Assembly: GCF_000805385.1 (NCBI RefSeq)
Contig: NZ_JTJW01000007.1
Coordinates: forward strand, 124,001 to 188,000
Length of the DNA: 64,000 bases
Origin: Mycolicibacterium setense
GTDB lineage: Bacteria > Actinomycetota > Actinomycetes > Mycobacteriales > Mycobacteriaceae
Reading direction: 5' to 3'
A program made the position numbers and the translations under genes. Below, piece after piece: positions 43,055 to 52,127 of the stretch; position 1 is the stretch's first letter, and each line of letters opens with the position of its first letter. The notes under the pieces are model-generated. The model did not search any database, was not told the DNA's origin, and saw nothing but the letters and a program-made list of their open reading frames with translations.

Positions 43055-43150
43055 CCTTCGGATGCTATCTTTGGCCGCCGAGCTGCCCCGTCGTCGGGCG
43101 CTAAGGAGGCGATCATCGGCACGCACGCGGTTACCGGGTCCCCATCCGGC

Positions 43151-44413
43151 ATGGGATGTCAGGACGTGCACGGGCCGCGGCGCGCGTGGGCGGCGGTCGG
43201 GCTGCTGACCGTGGTCGGCACCCTCAACTACGTCGACCGGTTCCTGCCCTCGGTGCTGGCCGAGCCGATCAAGCACGACCTCGCCCTGTCGGATACCGCG
43301 ATCGGGGTGATCAACGGGTTCGGCTTCCTGATCGTGTACGCAGTGCTGGGCATCGCGGTGGCGCGGGTCGCCGACCGTGGCACGTACGGTGCGGTGATCG
43401 CGGCCTGCCTGACGCTGTGGGGCGGCATGACGATGCTCGGCGGCGCGGTGCAGTCCGGGTTTCAGCTCGCGCTCACGAGGGTGGGTGTCGCGGTGGGCGA
43501 GGCGGGCAGCACTCCGGCCGCCCACGCCTACGTGGCCCGCAATTTCGCCCGGGATCGCCGCGCCGCGCCGCTGGCGGTCATCACCCTGGCGATCCCGCTG
43601 GCCAGCGGTGCCAGCCTGATCGGCGGCGGGCTGCTGGCCGAAAGCCTTGGCTGGCGAACGGCTTTCGTGGTGATGGGCGGGCTCAGCGTGGTGTTCGCCC
43701 CACTGGTGTTGCTGGTGGTCGGTTCGCGTCAGGCACTGCCCGTCGCGAAGCCGAGAGAACACGTCGCGCCCGACGAGTGGTGGGCTCTGCTGCGCAAGCG
43801 CAGCTTCATGTGCCTGGTCGGCGGCACCGCGTTCATCGCGGCGGCCGGCTACTCGCTGACCACGTTCTCCCCCGCCTTCCTCATGCGCACACGTTCCATG
43901 TCGCTCAGTGACGTGGGGCTGGAGTACGGCGCGGCCACCGCACTGGCCGGTGTGCTGGGCCTGGTGATCGTCGGCCGGATGGCCGACCGGCTGGCCGTGC
44001 GCGATCCGCGCTGGCTGCTGTGGATCGTGATACTGACCACGGCCCTGCTGCTCCCGGCCTCGGTGTTGGCGTTCACCGTCGAAAGCCGCGCCGCCTGTGT
44101 GTGGTTCCTGGCGCTCAGCTACGTGATCGGCACCGCGTACATGGCGCCGTCGATCGCGGCGATCCACCGTCTCGTAGTGCCCGAGCACCGGGCGACCGCG
44201 TCGGCGATCTTCCTGTTCTTCAACGCCACGCTCGGTGCCGTCGGCCCGTTCGTCACCGGCCTGATCAGTGACACGCTGACCCCCGATCTCGGCGCCCACG
44301 CGCTGGGCCGCGCCCTGCTGGTGCTGGTTCCGGTGCTGCAGCTGCTGGCCATGGGCTGCTACCTGATGGCCACCCGTTGGTACCGCAGCGACATCGTCGA
44401 AACGGATAGGTAG
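43151..44413 (+). CDS. MFS transporter
   Basis: This 420-residue major facilitator has 12 helices and the A-type motifs: DRFLPSVLAEPIKHDL in helix 1, the loop GIAVARVADRGTYGAVIA (motif A-like) and TRVGVAVGEAGSTPAAHAYV. It resembles the anion:cation symporter/hexuronate or aromatic-acid-like MFS branch. The ATG at 43151 has no good ribosome site; a near-perfect AAGGAGG at 43102-43108 lies 42 bases upstream, before two in-frame ATC codons, so the true start may differ. It may move the substrate of the divergent SDR/SnoaL operon. Confidence 0.85.
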   Translation: MGCQDVHGPRRAWAAVGLLTVVGTLNYVDRFLPSVLAEPIKHDLALSDTAIGVINGFGFLIVYAVLGIAVARVADRGTYGAVIAACLTLWGGMTMLGGAVQSGFQLALTRVGVAVGEAGSTPAAHAYVARNFARDRRAAPLAVITLAIPLASGASLIGGGLLAESLGWRTAFVVMGGLSVVFAPLVLLVVGSRQALPVAKPREHVAPDEWWALLRKRSFMCLVGGTAFIAAAGYSLTTFSPAFLMRTRSMSLSDVGLEYGAATALAGVLGLVIVGRMADRLAVRDPRWLLWIVILTTALLLPASVLAFTVESRAACVWFLALSYVIGTAYMAPSIAAIHRLVVPEHRATASAIFLFFNATLGAVGPFVTGLISDTLTPDLGAHALGRALLVLVPVLQLLAMGCYLMATRWYRSDIVETDR

Positions 44414-44419
44414 CGGGCT

Positions 44420-44815
44420 CTAGCCTGCGGGCGTCGCCGTCGCGGGCTCGCGGCGGCGGGTGGCGCCCCACAGACCCACCGCGATGCCGACCACCGCTCC
44501 GCCGAGGCCGATGACCTGCTGCGAGCGTGGCAGCTGCTCGTGGACCGCAAGGCCGCCCAACAGGTCGGAGGCGTCAGCGCCGCCGGAGGCCAGGAACCAT
44601 CCGCGGGTGTCCTTGCCGCGTAGGCCGGCGGCCAGCAGCAGTCCGCCGATCAGGGCATCGCGATACCCCATCGACCGCCACAGCAGCTGTGCGGTCGCAT
44701 CAGGCAAATCCCGTGACCCCCATAGTTTGTCGGCCCGCTTCGGGTCGACAAGAAACGAGATGCCCGACGCGAATCGGATGGCACCGGCGGCCAGCGCGGC
44801 CCGGTCGATCGACAT
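44420..44815 (-). CDS. Small membrane protein (DUF4267-like)
   Basis: This 131-residue protein starts at the ATG 44813-44815 (MSIDRAALAAGAIRFASGISFLVDPKRADKLWG). It has three to four hydrophobic helices (GYRDALIGGLLLAAGL, WFLASGGADASDLLGGLA, VIGLGGAVVGIAVGLWGA) joined by short polar loops. This layout occurs in many actinobacterial small membrane proteins of unknown function. It lies between the convergent MFS gene, seven bases away, and the divergent isocitrate lyase gene, 119 bases away. The function is unknown. Confidence 0.7.
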   Translation of the reverse strand: MSIDRAALAAGAIRFASGISFLVDPKRADKLWGSRDLPDATAQLLWRSMGYRDALIGGLLLAAGLRGKDTRGWFLASGGADASDLLGGLAVHEQLPRSQQVIGLGGAVVGIAVGLWGATRRREPATATPAG

Positions 44816-44934
44816 GTCGTGCAGCCTAGGACCTGGCGGCCCCCGCGGTCCGAACTCCTGAGAAATCTCCCAACCGGCTCCGGTGTCGCGACTTGCCAGC
44901 AATGATTGGGGTACCCGAGTTCAGGAGCGCACAC

Positions 44935-47217
44935 ATGGCCACCATCGAAGCCAACGCACAGACCGACTCGTCGTTCGAGAACGATGTCGCGGCCACCCAG
45001 GCCTACATCGACAGTCCTCGGTTCGAGGGCATCACCCGGCTGTATTCGGCGCGTCAGGTCGCCGAGCAGCGCGGCACGATCCCGTCCGACTATCCGGTGG
45101 CCCGTGAGGCCGCCGCGGCGTTCTATCCGTACCTTCGCGAGCTGTTCGCCCAGAAGAAGAGCGTCACCACATTCGGTCCGTATTCGCCGGGCCAGGCGGT
45201 GGCGATGAAGCGGATGGGCATCGGGGGCATCTATCTGGGCGGCTGGGCGACCTCGGCCAAGGGGTCGATCAGCGAGGATCCAGGGCCCGACCTCGCCAGC
45301 TATCCGCTCAGCCAGGTGCCCGACGAGGCCGCCGGGCTGGTGCGGGCCCTGCTGACCGCCGACCGCAATCAGCAATACCTGCGGCTGCGGATGACGCCCG
45401 AACAGCGCAGTACGACGCCCGTTTACGATTACCGGCCGTTCATCATCGCCGACGCGGATACCGGCCACGGTGGCGATCCGCATGTGCGCAATCTGATCCG
45501 CCGCTTCGTCGAGTCCGGGGTGCCGGGCTATCACATCGAGGATCAGCGTCCCGGCACCAAGAAGTGCGGCCACCAGGGCGGCAAGGTTCTGGTGCCGTCG
45601 GATGAACAGATCAAGCGGCTCAACACCGCCCGGTTCCAGTTGGACATCATGCGGGTGCCCGGCATCATCGTCGCGCGGACCGACGCCGAGGCCGCGAACC
45701 TGATCGACAGCCGTGCCGACGAACGTGATCAACCGTTCCTGCTCGGTGCGACCAACCTGTCGGTGCCGACCTACAAGTCGTGCTTCCTGGCGATGGTGCG
45801 CCGGTTCTACGACCTCGGCGTCACCGATCTCAATGGCCACCTGCTCTATGCGCTGCCCGAAGGTGAGTACGCGACCGCAGAAGCCTGGCTGGAACGCCAG
45901 GGCATCGCGAGCACGATCGCCGAGGCCGCCAAGAGCCACACCGCAGGCGATTCGGTGGATGCCCTGTTCGACAAGGTCGAGTCGGCGTTCGTCGAGGCGT
46001 GGCAGAGCGACGCCGGCCTGAACACCTACGGCGAGGCCGTCGCCGAACTGCTGGAGTTCCGGGAACGCGAGGGCGAGCCCGCCGCGATGAGTGTCGCCGA
46101 CTGGCGCACCTTCGCCGCACGGGCATCGCTGTACTCGGCACAGCAGAAGGCGCACGAACTGGGCGCCGATGTGGCCTGGGACTGTGAGCGCGTCAAGACG
46201 CCGGAGGGCTACTACCAGGTCCGCGGCGGCATACCCTATGCGATCGCGAAGTCGCTGGCGGCCGCACCGTTCGCCGACATCCTGTGGATGGAGACCAAGA
46301 CCGCGGACCTGGCCGATGCCAAGCAGTTCGCCGACGCGATTCATGCCGAGTTCCCCGATCAGATGCTGGCCTACAACCTGTCGCCGTCGTTCAACTGGGA
46401 CACCACCGGCATGACCGATGACGAGATGCGGGCCTTCCCTGCCGAACTCGGCAAGATGGGCTTCGTCTTCAACTTCATCACCTATGGCGGCCACCAGGTC
46501 GACGGCGTGGCCTGCGAGGAGTTCGCGACGTCCCTGCAGCAAGAGGGCATGCTGGCGCTCGCCCGGCTGCAACGCAAGATGCGGCTTGTCGAATCTCCCT
46601 ACCGCACACCGCAAACGCTGGTCGGCGGGCCACGCAGCGACGCCGCCCTGGCCGCCTCGTCGGGCCGCACCGCAACCACCAAGGCGATGGGCGCAGGCTC
46701 CACGCAGCACCAGCATCTGGTGCAGACCGAGGTGCCCAAGAAGCTGCTCGAGGAGTGGCTGGCGATGTGGGGCGATCATTACAAGATCGGCGAGAACCTT
46801 CGGGTGCAGCTCCGGCCGCGCCGCGCCGGGTCGGACGTGCTCGACCTCGGCATCTACGGCGACGGCGAGGATCCGCTGGCCAACGTCGTCGTCGACCCCA
46901 TCAAGGACCGGCACGGCCGCAACATCCTGACGGTGCGCGATCAGAACACCTTCGCCGAGAAGCTCCGCAAGAAGCGCCTGATGGATCTGATCCACGTGTG
47001 GCTGATCCACCGGTTCAAGCCGGAGATCGTCTACTACGTGACGCCGACAGAGGACAACGTCTACCAGACCGAGAAGATGAAGGCCCACGGCCTGTTCAGC
47101 GATGTGTACCAGGAGGTCGGCGAGATCATCGTGGCCGACGTGAACCAGGCCCGCATCGACGAACTGCTGGCACCGGACCGCGAGGCGCTGGGACGGTTGA
47201 TCCGCAAGGAGGACTGA
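44935..47217 (+). CDS. aceA2: Isocitrate lyase 2 (long form, methylisocitrate lyase activity)
   Basis: This 760-residue enzyme of the glyoxylate and methylcitrate cycles is the long mycobacterial isocitrate lyase (ICL2, AceA2; intact here, split in M. tuberculosis H37Rv). The active-site motif KKCGHQGGK has its catalytic Cys near residue 210, the Mg-binding segment is IIADADTGHGG, and residues about 600-760 form the extra C-terminal regulatory domain. The start ATG at 44935 follows AGGAG. The enzyme allows growth on acetate, fatty acids and propionyl-CoA sources such as cholesterol. In some strains the C-terminal domain responds to acetyl- or propionyl-CoA. Confidence 0.94.
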   Translation: MATIEANAQTDSSFENDVAATQAYIDSPRFEGITRLYSARQVAEQRGTIPSDYPVAREAAAAFYPYLRELFAQKKSVTTFGPYSPGQAVAMKRMGIGGIYLGGWATSAKGSISEDPGPDLASYPLSQVPDEAAGLVRALLTADRNQQYLRLRMTPEQRSTTPVYDYRPFIIADADTGHGGDPHVRNLIRRFVESGVPGYHIEDQRPGTKKCGHQGGKVLVPSDEQIKRLNTARFQLDIMRVPGIIVARTDAEAANLIDSRADERDQPFLLGATNLSVPTYKSCFLAMVRRFYDLGVTDLNGHLLYALPEGEYATAEAWLERQGIASTIAEAAKSHTAGDSVDALFDKVESAFVEAWQSDAGLNTYGEAVAELLEFREREGEPAAMSVADWRTFAARASLYSAQQKAHELGADVAWDCERVKTPEGYYQVRGGIPYAIAKSLAAAPFADILWMETKTADLADAKQFADAIHAEFPDQMLAYNLSPSFNWDTTGMTDDEMRAFPAELGKMGFVFNFITYGGHQVDGVACEEFATSLQQEGMLALARLQRKMRLVESPYRTPQTLVGGPRSDAALAASSGRTATTKAMGAGSTQHQHLVQTEVPKKLLEEWLAMWGDHYKIGENLRVQLRPRRAGSDVLDLGIYGDGEDPLANVVVDPIKDRHGRNILTVRDQNTFAEKLRKKRLMDLIHVWLIHRFKPEIVYYVTPTEDNVYQTEKMKAHGLFSDVYQEVGEIIVADVNQARIDELLAPDREALGRLIRKED

Positions 47218-47226
47218 GGCTTTCAT

Positions 47227-48624
47227 CTAAGGATCGTCTCCGTAGTCTCTTTCAGGAGAGTGGAAGAGGTCTTCGGGATGCCAGTAGTGGTTGGTGCGGT
47301 CTTGGCCGGTGTCGAGTAGAGGTGGCGGGATCCACTCGACGCGACCGTCGTCGCGGATGCGGGTGCGCCAACCTTTGTCGTGGACGAGCCGGTTGCTCTT
47401 CGGGCAGGCCAGGGTGAGGTCGGTGATGTCGGTCAATCCACCTTGGCTGAAGTCTTTTCGGGCGTGGTGAACCTGACTGCGATCCGTGGAGCACGTGCAG
47501 CCGGGACGGGTACACCCGCGGTCGCGGTTGTGCAGCACGAGCCGCTGCCCGGGAGTGGCGACGCGCTTGGCGCGCCCCAGATACAACGGGACCTCCCGGT
47601 GATTCTCGTAGACCACGAGGTAGTGGTGGGCATGGGCGCCCATTCGGATGACATCGCCGATCGGCAGATGGATGCCGCTGGTGGTCAGTCCGGTGCCGGT
47701 CCTGCTTTCCAGTTCCCGCAGCGTCGTGGATACCACGATGGCTACCGGTAGTCCGTTGTGCTCGCCGAGTTCCCGCGAGGTCAGCACGCTGCGGCCCATG
47801 GCTACCAGGGCGTCGTGGTTGCGTTGGGCCGGGGTGCGAGTATCGGATGCAATGGCCTCGGCGGTGGGAGTGCCGGTGGTGCAAGGGTGTTCGTCGGCGG
47901 GATTGCACATGCCGGGGGCGCCGTAGCGCGACAGGATCGGGGCGAGGGTGGCGCGGGCTTCAGGGGTGAGCCGGCCACGGATTTCGCTGGTGCCGTCGGC
48001 GTGTTGAGGTCCGATGAAGATCTCACCTTGACATTGGCATTCGTCGTCGACGGGTTCGGTGCCGTCCTGGTTGAGCAGAAACGCGATCCGATCAGCACAC
48101 TGTTTCAGGATTTCTGGACTGTTGCCGCGGGCGATGCGGGCCAGATCGGTCTCGATCTGGGCGTGGGTAGCCGCATCGAGCGGCACGGGCGGCTTGGCGA
48201 AAAACTTGCCGATGATGGCGACGTGCTCGGTGTTGATCTCGCCGGCAGCCTGGGCGCCGGAGGTGGCAGGCAACACTGGCGCCAGCGATTCCCCGGTGAC
48301 AGTGGTACGTGGGCCCAACATGGCGGCTTCGGTGATACGGCGTTTGGCATCTTTGGTACTGATGCGCAGCCGGATGGCCAGCACATCGGCCCAGCTTTTC
48401 GCGCCGATCTCCACCGGGGTGGTGCGGGTTTGGATCTCGGCCAACAGGGCGTGGTCGACCGCGGGTGCGCACCGGACTTGGCGTTCGCGGCGGGACTGCA
48501 GCTCCAGAAGCTCTGGCAGGCTCAGGCCCTGATAGTTCAGGGACGCCACATGCGCGCAGGCGGCGTCGTACTCGTCATAGGCAGCCAACACCGTCTCCCG
48601 ATCAGAGACGGCGTTCGCAAGCAT
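47227..48624 (-). CDS. DUF222/HNH endonuclease-type protein (13E12 family)
   Basis: This 465-residue protein of the mycobacterial 13E12-repeat family has an N-terminal DUF222 helical domain (residues about 20-300) and a C-terminal HNH-type region. There, CTRPGCTC...QVHHARKDFSQGGLTDITDLTLACPKSNRLVHDKGWRTR supplies the two Cys pairs and the HH...N...H residues of the zinc/nuclease site. Such genes are multicopy and mobile-like in mycobacteria, but their activity is unproven. The ATG start is 48624. Two DnaA-box-like sites lie upstream. It converges on aceA2 (nine bases between stops). Confidence 0.9.
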   Translation of the reverse strand: MLANAVSDRETVLAAYDEYDAACAHVASLNYQGLSLPELLELQSRRERQVRCAPAVDHALLAEIQTRTTPVEIGAKSWADVLAIRLRISTKDAKRRITEAAMLGPRTTVTGESLAPVLPATSGAQAAGEINTEHVAIIGKFFAKPPVPLDAATHAQIETDLARIARGNSPEILKQCADRIAFLLNQDGTEPVDDECQCQGEIFIGPQHADGTSEIRGRLTPEARATLAPILSRYGAPGMCNPADEHPCTTGTPTAEAIASDTRTPAQRNHDALVAMGRSVLTSRELGEHNGLPVAIVVSTTLRELESRTGTGLTTSGIHLPIGDVIRMGAHAHHYLVVYENHREVPLYLGRAKRVATPGQRLVLHNRDRGCTRPGCTCSTDRSQVHHARKDFSQGGLTDITDLTLACPKSNRLVHDKGWRTRIRDDGRVEWIPPPLLDTGQDRTNHYWHPEDLFHSPERDYGDDP

Positions 48625-48662
48625 GTTCGAATTTTATCGCAGATCGCCGTCACCCCGAGCAG

Positions 48663-48689
48663 TTGTCCACAGCGCAGGATTCATCCACA
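48663..48689. promoter_or_regulatory. Two DnaA-box-like sites
   Basis: TTGTCCACA (48663-48671), the mycobacterial DnaA-box consensus, and TCATCCACA (48681-48689), one mismatch from the classic TTATCCACA, lie in the same orientation 18 bases apart start to start, in the gap between the DUF222 gene and the acyltransferase gene. Binding is not shown. Confidence 0.5.
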
Positions 48690-48709
48690 GATGCTGCTTC
48701 ACAAGGGAA

Positions 48710-50011
48710 TTAAGCCTTGACAGCCCGCCCGGCACTGGCCCGCGCAACGACGGCCGCGATGACGAACCCCCCGAGCGCCGACCAACCCACCACGCCGTCG
48801 AGGCCGTTCTTGGCCATCAGGGTCAACGCGGCCCCGGCGACGCACAACAGCGCGCCGGTGAGCACCGATCGGGCGCCGCTGAGCTGAACCCGGTCATCCC
48901 ACCATGGCAGCGGGCGGTGCTCCAGCGGTGACAGCAGCCGGAAGGTAACAGCCATCAGAACGGCGAAAACCGCTGCGCGCAAAGCCAGATGAGCCCAGAA
49001 GCCAGGGGCGTGCGGATCGAAGGCGTCCAGACCGACGGCGTGCAAGCTAAACGCGGCGACGGCGATCACCGGGATGTGCCACAGGTACAGCGTCATCGCT
49101 CCCCCGTTGCCGGTCGCGATCACGTACCAGACCCGCGGACGGGCAACCCAGCGCCGGATCGGGTTCGCAGCCGCGATGAAAAGGCATGGCATCCAGGTGC
49201 ATTGCAGTGCCAACAGAAGCGTCGGCGGTGACACGTTCGACACGTGCTCGGTTCCGGTGACGACGAGGGACACGTCGTAAATGCCGGTGAGAGCGAGGAT
49301 CACCTGTGCGGTGAAGGCGATGACCGCTATCGCCACCGCCCGACGCGCACAGATCAGGTGACGCGCGTAGGCCACCCCGATCACCACGGGAATCAGCCAG
49401 ACGATGATCAGGTTGGCGGTGCCCGCCTCGGGTGTGCCGACCGCGAAGCGGATGGCATCCACCACTCCGGCGGCGACGATCAGTCCGGCGACCACCGACG
49501 CCAGCGCCCGTCCGCGATGCAGGCGCATCAGTGCCGGGACGAAGGCGAGCACCATCAGGTAGACACCCAAGAACCACAGCAGCGCCACGCATTCACGCCC
49601 GAGTGCCGAGGCGGACGCGGGACCCATCGTCGCGCGCACTACGACCAGAACCACCGCCCACACCGCCAGATACCAGAACACGGGCCGGCACAGCCGCTGG
49701 GCGCGGGCGAACAACCACCCACCCCAGGACCGTTGGGCGTGCCAGCTGTAGGCACCCGCGGCCCCACCGGCCAGGAAGAACAGCGGCATCACCTGCAGCA
49801 CCCACGTGACCGGGGCCAGCGCCGGCAGGGCACCGAGAATGTTGCCGACCCGTACACCTCCGGAATCGATGGTGGCCAGCAGCAGGCCGCAGTGCCCGAA
49901 GATCACCACGAGTAGGGCACCCAGGCGCGCGACATCGACCGCGCGGTCGCGGTCCGGCTTGGTCTCGTCGACGACAATGTCCCGGGCCGGCACAGCCTCA
50001 TGGGTTGGCAT
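48710..50011 (-). CDS. Acyltransferase 3 family membrane protein
   Basis: This 433-residue integral membrane O-acyltransferase (PF01757-type) has about ten hydrophobic helices. The N-terminal DRAVDVARLGALLVVIFGHC has the conserved R/H region (RxxDxxRxxxxxxVxxxH-like) of this family. A central periplasmic-loop region and the repeated WFLG/YLW segments (LLWFLGVYLMVLAF, MTLYLWHIPVI) are typical. Members acylate sugars or lipids in the envelope using acyl-CoA or similar donors. The acceptor is unknown. It ends in KA and diverges from an M15-like secreted protein gene across 113 bases. Confidence 0.85.
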   Translation of the reverse strand: MPTHEAVPARDIVVDETKPDRDRAVDVARLGALLVVIFGHCGLLLATIDSGGVRVGNILGALPALAPVTWVLQVMPLFFLAGGAAGAYSWHAQRSWGGWLFARAQRLCRPVFWYLAVWAVVLVVVRATMGPASASALGRECVALLWFLGVYLMVLAFVPALMRLHRGRALASVVAGLIVAAGVVDAIRFAVGTPEAGTANLIIVWLIPVVIGVAYARHLICARRAVAIAVIAFTAQVILALTGIYDVSLVVTGTEHVSNVSPPTLLLALQCTWMPCLFIAAANPIRRWVARPRVWYVIATGNGGAMTLYLWHIPVIAVAAFSLHAVGLDAFDPHAPGFWAHLALRAAVFAVLMAVTFRLLSPLEHRPLPWWDDRVQLSGARSVLTGALLCVAGAALTLMAKNGLDGVVGWSALGGFVIAAVVARASAGRAVKA

Positions 50012-50124
50012 GACCTCAGTCTGCCGGTCCGGGCACCGTGCCGGGATGGGTAGTACTACGTGATTGTTCGCCCGCTCTGGCGGTTCGTGTCGTGGCCGGT
50101 ACGCGAGCGCAGTAAATTGCTGCC

Positions 50125-50766
50125 GTGGGGAAAAGACGGTTGGCCGGCGGCAGGGGCCGGTTGCTGGCGCTCGCGGTCTCGGTCACCGTTGCCGCCGGCA
50201 TGGTGTACGTCCAGAACAATGAGTCGAAATGTTGCGCGGAAGTTCCTGCGGCGGCCCCGCCCACAGCCCCGCAACAGCCGGCACAGGCGGCTCCTCAAGC
50301 CGAGTTGGTGGCCGCCAGCGCGCCCGTGATGGCTCGCGACTTCCAGTTCTCCCTGCCGAAGGGCCCGGCACCCGAGGGTGGCCTGCAGGTCAAGACGATC
50401 TGGGTGGCCCGCGCCATCGCGGTGATGTTCCCCGAGATCGCCACCATCGGCGGGTATCGGCAGGATGCGCTGAAGTGGCATCCCAACGGTCTGGCGATCG
50501 ATGTGATGATCCCGAACTATCACTCCGACGACGGCATCGAACTCGGTAACCAGATCGCCGGTTTCGCCTTGGCGAACGCCAAGCGCTGGGGTGTGCTGCA
50601 TGTGATCTGGCGGCAGGGCTTCTATCCCGGAATCGGCGCACCGAGTTGGACCGCCGATTACGGGAACGAGACCCTCAACCATTTCGACCACGTTCACATC
50701 GCCACCGACGGCGGCGGCTATCCCACGGGCCATGAAACATACTTCCTGGGCTCGATGTCGAAATAG
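50125..50766 (+). CDS. Secreted M15/VanY-like protein, paralogue 1
   Basis: This 213-residue protein has an N-terminal hydrophobic anchor or signal (LLALAVSVTVAAGMVYV) and an Ala/Pro/Gln-rich linker. The C-terminal domain carries the conserved block KWHPNGLAIDVMIPNY...NHFDHVHIATDGGGYP. The H...D (HPNGLAID) and H-V-H residues fit the zinc ligands of the VanY/M15 carboxypeptidase family, which trim peptidoglycan peptides. Here the domain is short, and activity is untested. GTG start 50125. It diverges from the acyltransferase gene. A clear paralogue lies at 54827-55453. Confidence 0.83.
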   Translation: MGKRRLAGGRGRLLALAVSVTVAAGMVYVQNNESKCCAEVPAAAPPTAPQQPAQAAPQAELVAASAPVMARDFQFSLPKGPAPEGGLQVKTIWVARAIAVMFPEIATIGGYRQDALKWHPNGLAIDVMIPNYHSDDGIELGNQIAGFALANAKRWGVLHVIWRQGFYPGIGAPSWTADYGNETLNHFDHVHIATDGGGYPTGHETYFLGSMSK

Positions 50767-50841
50767 TCATGTCGAAATAGCCCCGTGCTCCAATCCGGCG
50801 CCTTCGTCCGGATTCAGCCCGTCCACACCCGCCGGGTTCCG

Positions 50842-52056
50842 CTAGGCGGCGCTGCTCACGTGGGTCGCAGACTCGCCGATGATGGCCGCGGTGTCGCCGA
50901 CGATGGTGTGCAGCAGCGCCCGTTGTTGACCTTCGCCGCGGGCGACCGCGCGATCCATGCCACCGGGTAGTGACATCGCGGTCAGGCTGCGGAACAGGTT
51001 GACCGGCAGCTTCAACACCGGGTACCACGGCGGCATGTAGGCGGGCAGCCCAAGGACGCGCATCGCATTCGGCCCGAGGAATGCGCTGGTGATCGAAAGG
51101 TGTTGCGCCCACGCCACGCGGCGGCGCAGGCGCCGGATGCCGCGGTAATGCCACGACAGCGGGTCTTCGGCCATCGGCACCGACAGTTGCCGCGTGGTCT
51201 CATCGGGCACCGCCAGCGCGGTGGACGTGTGATAGAGCACGCGGATGCTCTCTCGGAAACTCCGCGGCAACCATTCGTCTTCGACCCCGATCAGCCAGCC
51301 GACATAGCGGGTCAGGTGTGCGATGGCGTCGAGTTCGCCTGGGGCAGGAAGGATTCCCATTGCGAGCGAGGCCACCGGCGGTGCGACGAGTGCGCCGACC
51401 AACGTCGCGGCCATATCGGTCTGGTTGACGGGTAGGCCCCACTCGTCGGGGCGCCAGTCGGGCATCGCCGCGACGTGCCGGCGCACGAATGCATGGATCA
51501 ACCGCACGTGCAAGGTGGACCGGTATCCGACTCCGTGTCGTTCCAGGCCGCCGTCGGAGATGACGTCCATCGCCCACTGCATCGTCTCGGCGAAGCGCTT
51601 GTTGGATCCCTTCTCCAAGGCACCCGTCCGCAGCAGGGTCTTGTTGAATCCGGCGAACTGGTAGCCGCCGAGCAGCGACACGTCGCGTGCGATCGACATG
51701 CCATCAGAGCCGCCCCGCCGCAGCGCGCGTTGCGCCTTGCGCAGCTTGTCCCGATCCACCCACTCCGGGACGGCCTCCACGCCGGTGAAGAACTCGCGCA
51801 ACGGTTCTGGGGCGTCGGGCACGTTGTCGATGCCCTCGGCGAGCGCCCTTTCGAACAATGGCCGCATCTGCGCCGGCCCGGCCGACGACATCCACGCGAC
51901 GAGCCGGTCCATCGGCTCGTCCCCGACGGTCAGGCGCTCACCGAGCCGACGCCACTGCTCCGAATCGGGTTCGCGGACACCGACCATCATCGCGAACGTC
52001 CGCATGGCCCCGGGAACGGCGAGTGGCCGTGCGGGATGGCGCGCCGGAATGTTCAT
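50842..52056 (-). CDS. MpaB/DUF2236 oxygenase family protein (Lcp-like)
   Basis: This 404-residue helical protein of the DUF2236/ER-bound oxygenase (MpaB) family, related to latex-clearing protein, contains the likely heme-coordinating stretch HVRLIHAFVRRH (near residue 185-195), preceded by VISDGGLERHGVGYRST and followed by WGLPVNQTDMAATLVGAL. Members cleave or oxidise hydrophobic substrates. No signal peptide is seen. ATG 52054-52056 follows a ribosome-site-like stretch. The divergent tetR gene across 71 bases with a perfect palindrome suggests dedicated regulation. Confidence 0.85.
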   Translation of the reverse strand: MNIPARHPARPLAVPGAMRTFAMMVGVREPDSEQWRRLGERLTVGDEPMDRLVAWMSSAGPAQMRPLFERALAEGIDNVPDAPEPLREFFTGVEAVPEWVDRDKLRKAQRALRRGGSDGMSIARDVSLLGGYQFAGFNKTLLRTGALEKGSNKRFAETMQWAMDVISDGGLERHGVGYRSTLHVRLIHAFVRRHVAAMPDWRPDEWGLPVNQTDMAATLVGALVAPPVASLAMGILPAPGELDAIAHLTRYVGWLIGVEDEWLPRSFRESIRVLYHTSTALAVPDETTRQLSVPMAEDPLSWHYRGIRRLRRRVAWAQHLSITSAFLGPNAMRVLGLPAYMPPWYPVLKLPVNLFRSLTAMSLPGGMDRAVARGEGQQRALLHTIVGDTAAIIGESATHVSSAA

Positions 52057-52089
52057 CGGTGACCTCCTGGACCGACCGGCCAGACTCGT

Positions 52090-52107
52090 TGACTACGTAC
52101 GTAGTCA
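52090..52107. promoter_or_regulatory. Perfect 18-bp palindrome, putative TetR operator
   Basis: TGACTACGTACGTAGTCA reads identically on both strands and sits between the divergent MpaB-family gene (start 52056) and tetR (start 52128). It is an obvious binding site for the adjacent TetR protein and would cover both promoters. Confidence 0.82.
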
Positions 52108-52127
52108 GAATTTAGGCTGCGGGTAGG

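Noticed and set aside
42254..44299. Long minus-strand frame reading through the MFS gene into the SDR
   Set aside because: The part above 43054 is antisense to the MFS gene with no ribosome site or domain; only the SDR part is real.
50050..50059. 10-bp palindrome GTAGTACTAC between divergent genes
   Set aside because: Too short to claim as an operator and not associated with a regulator gene.
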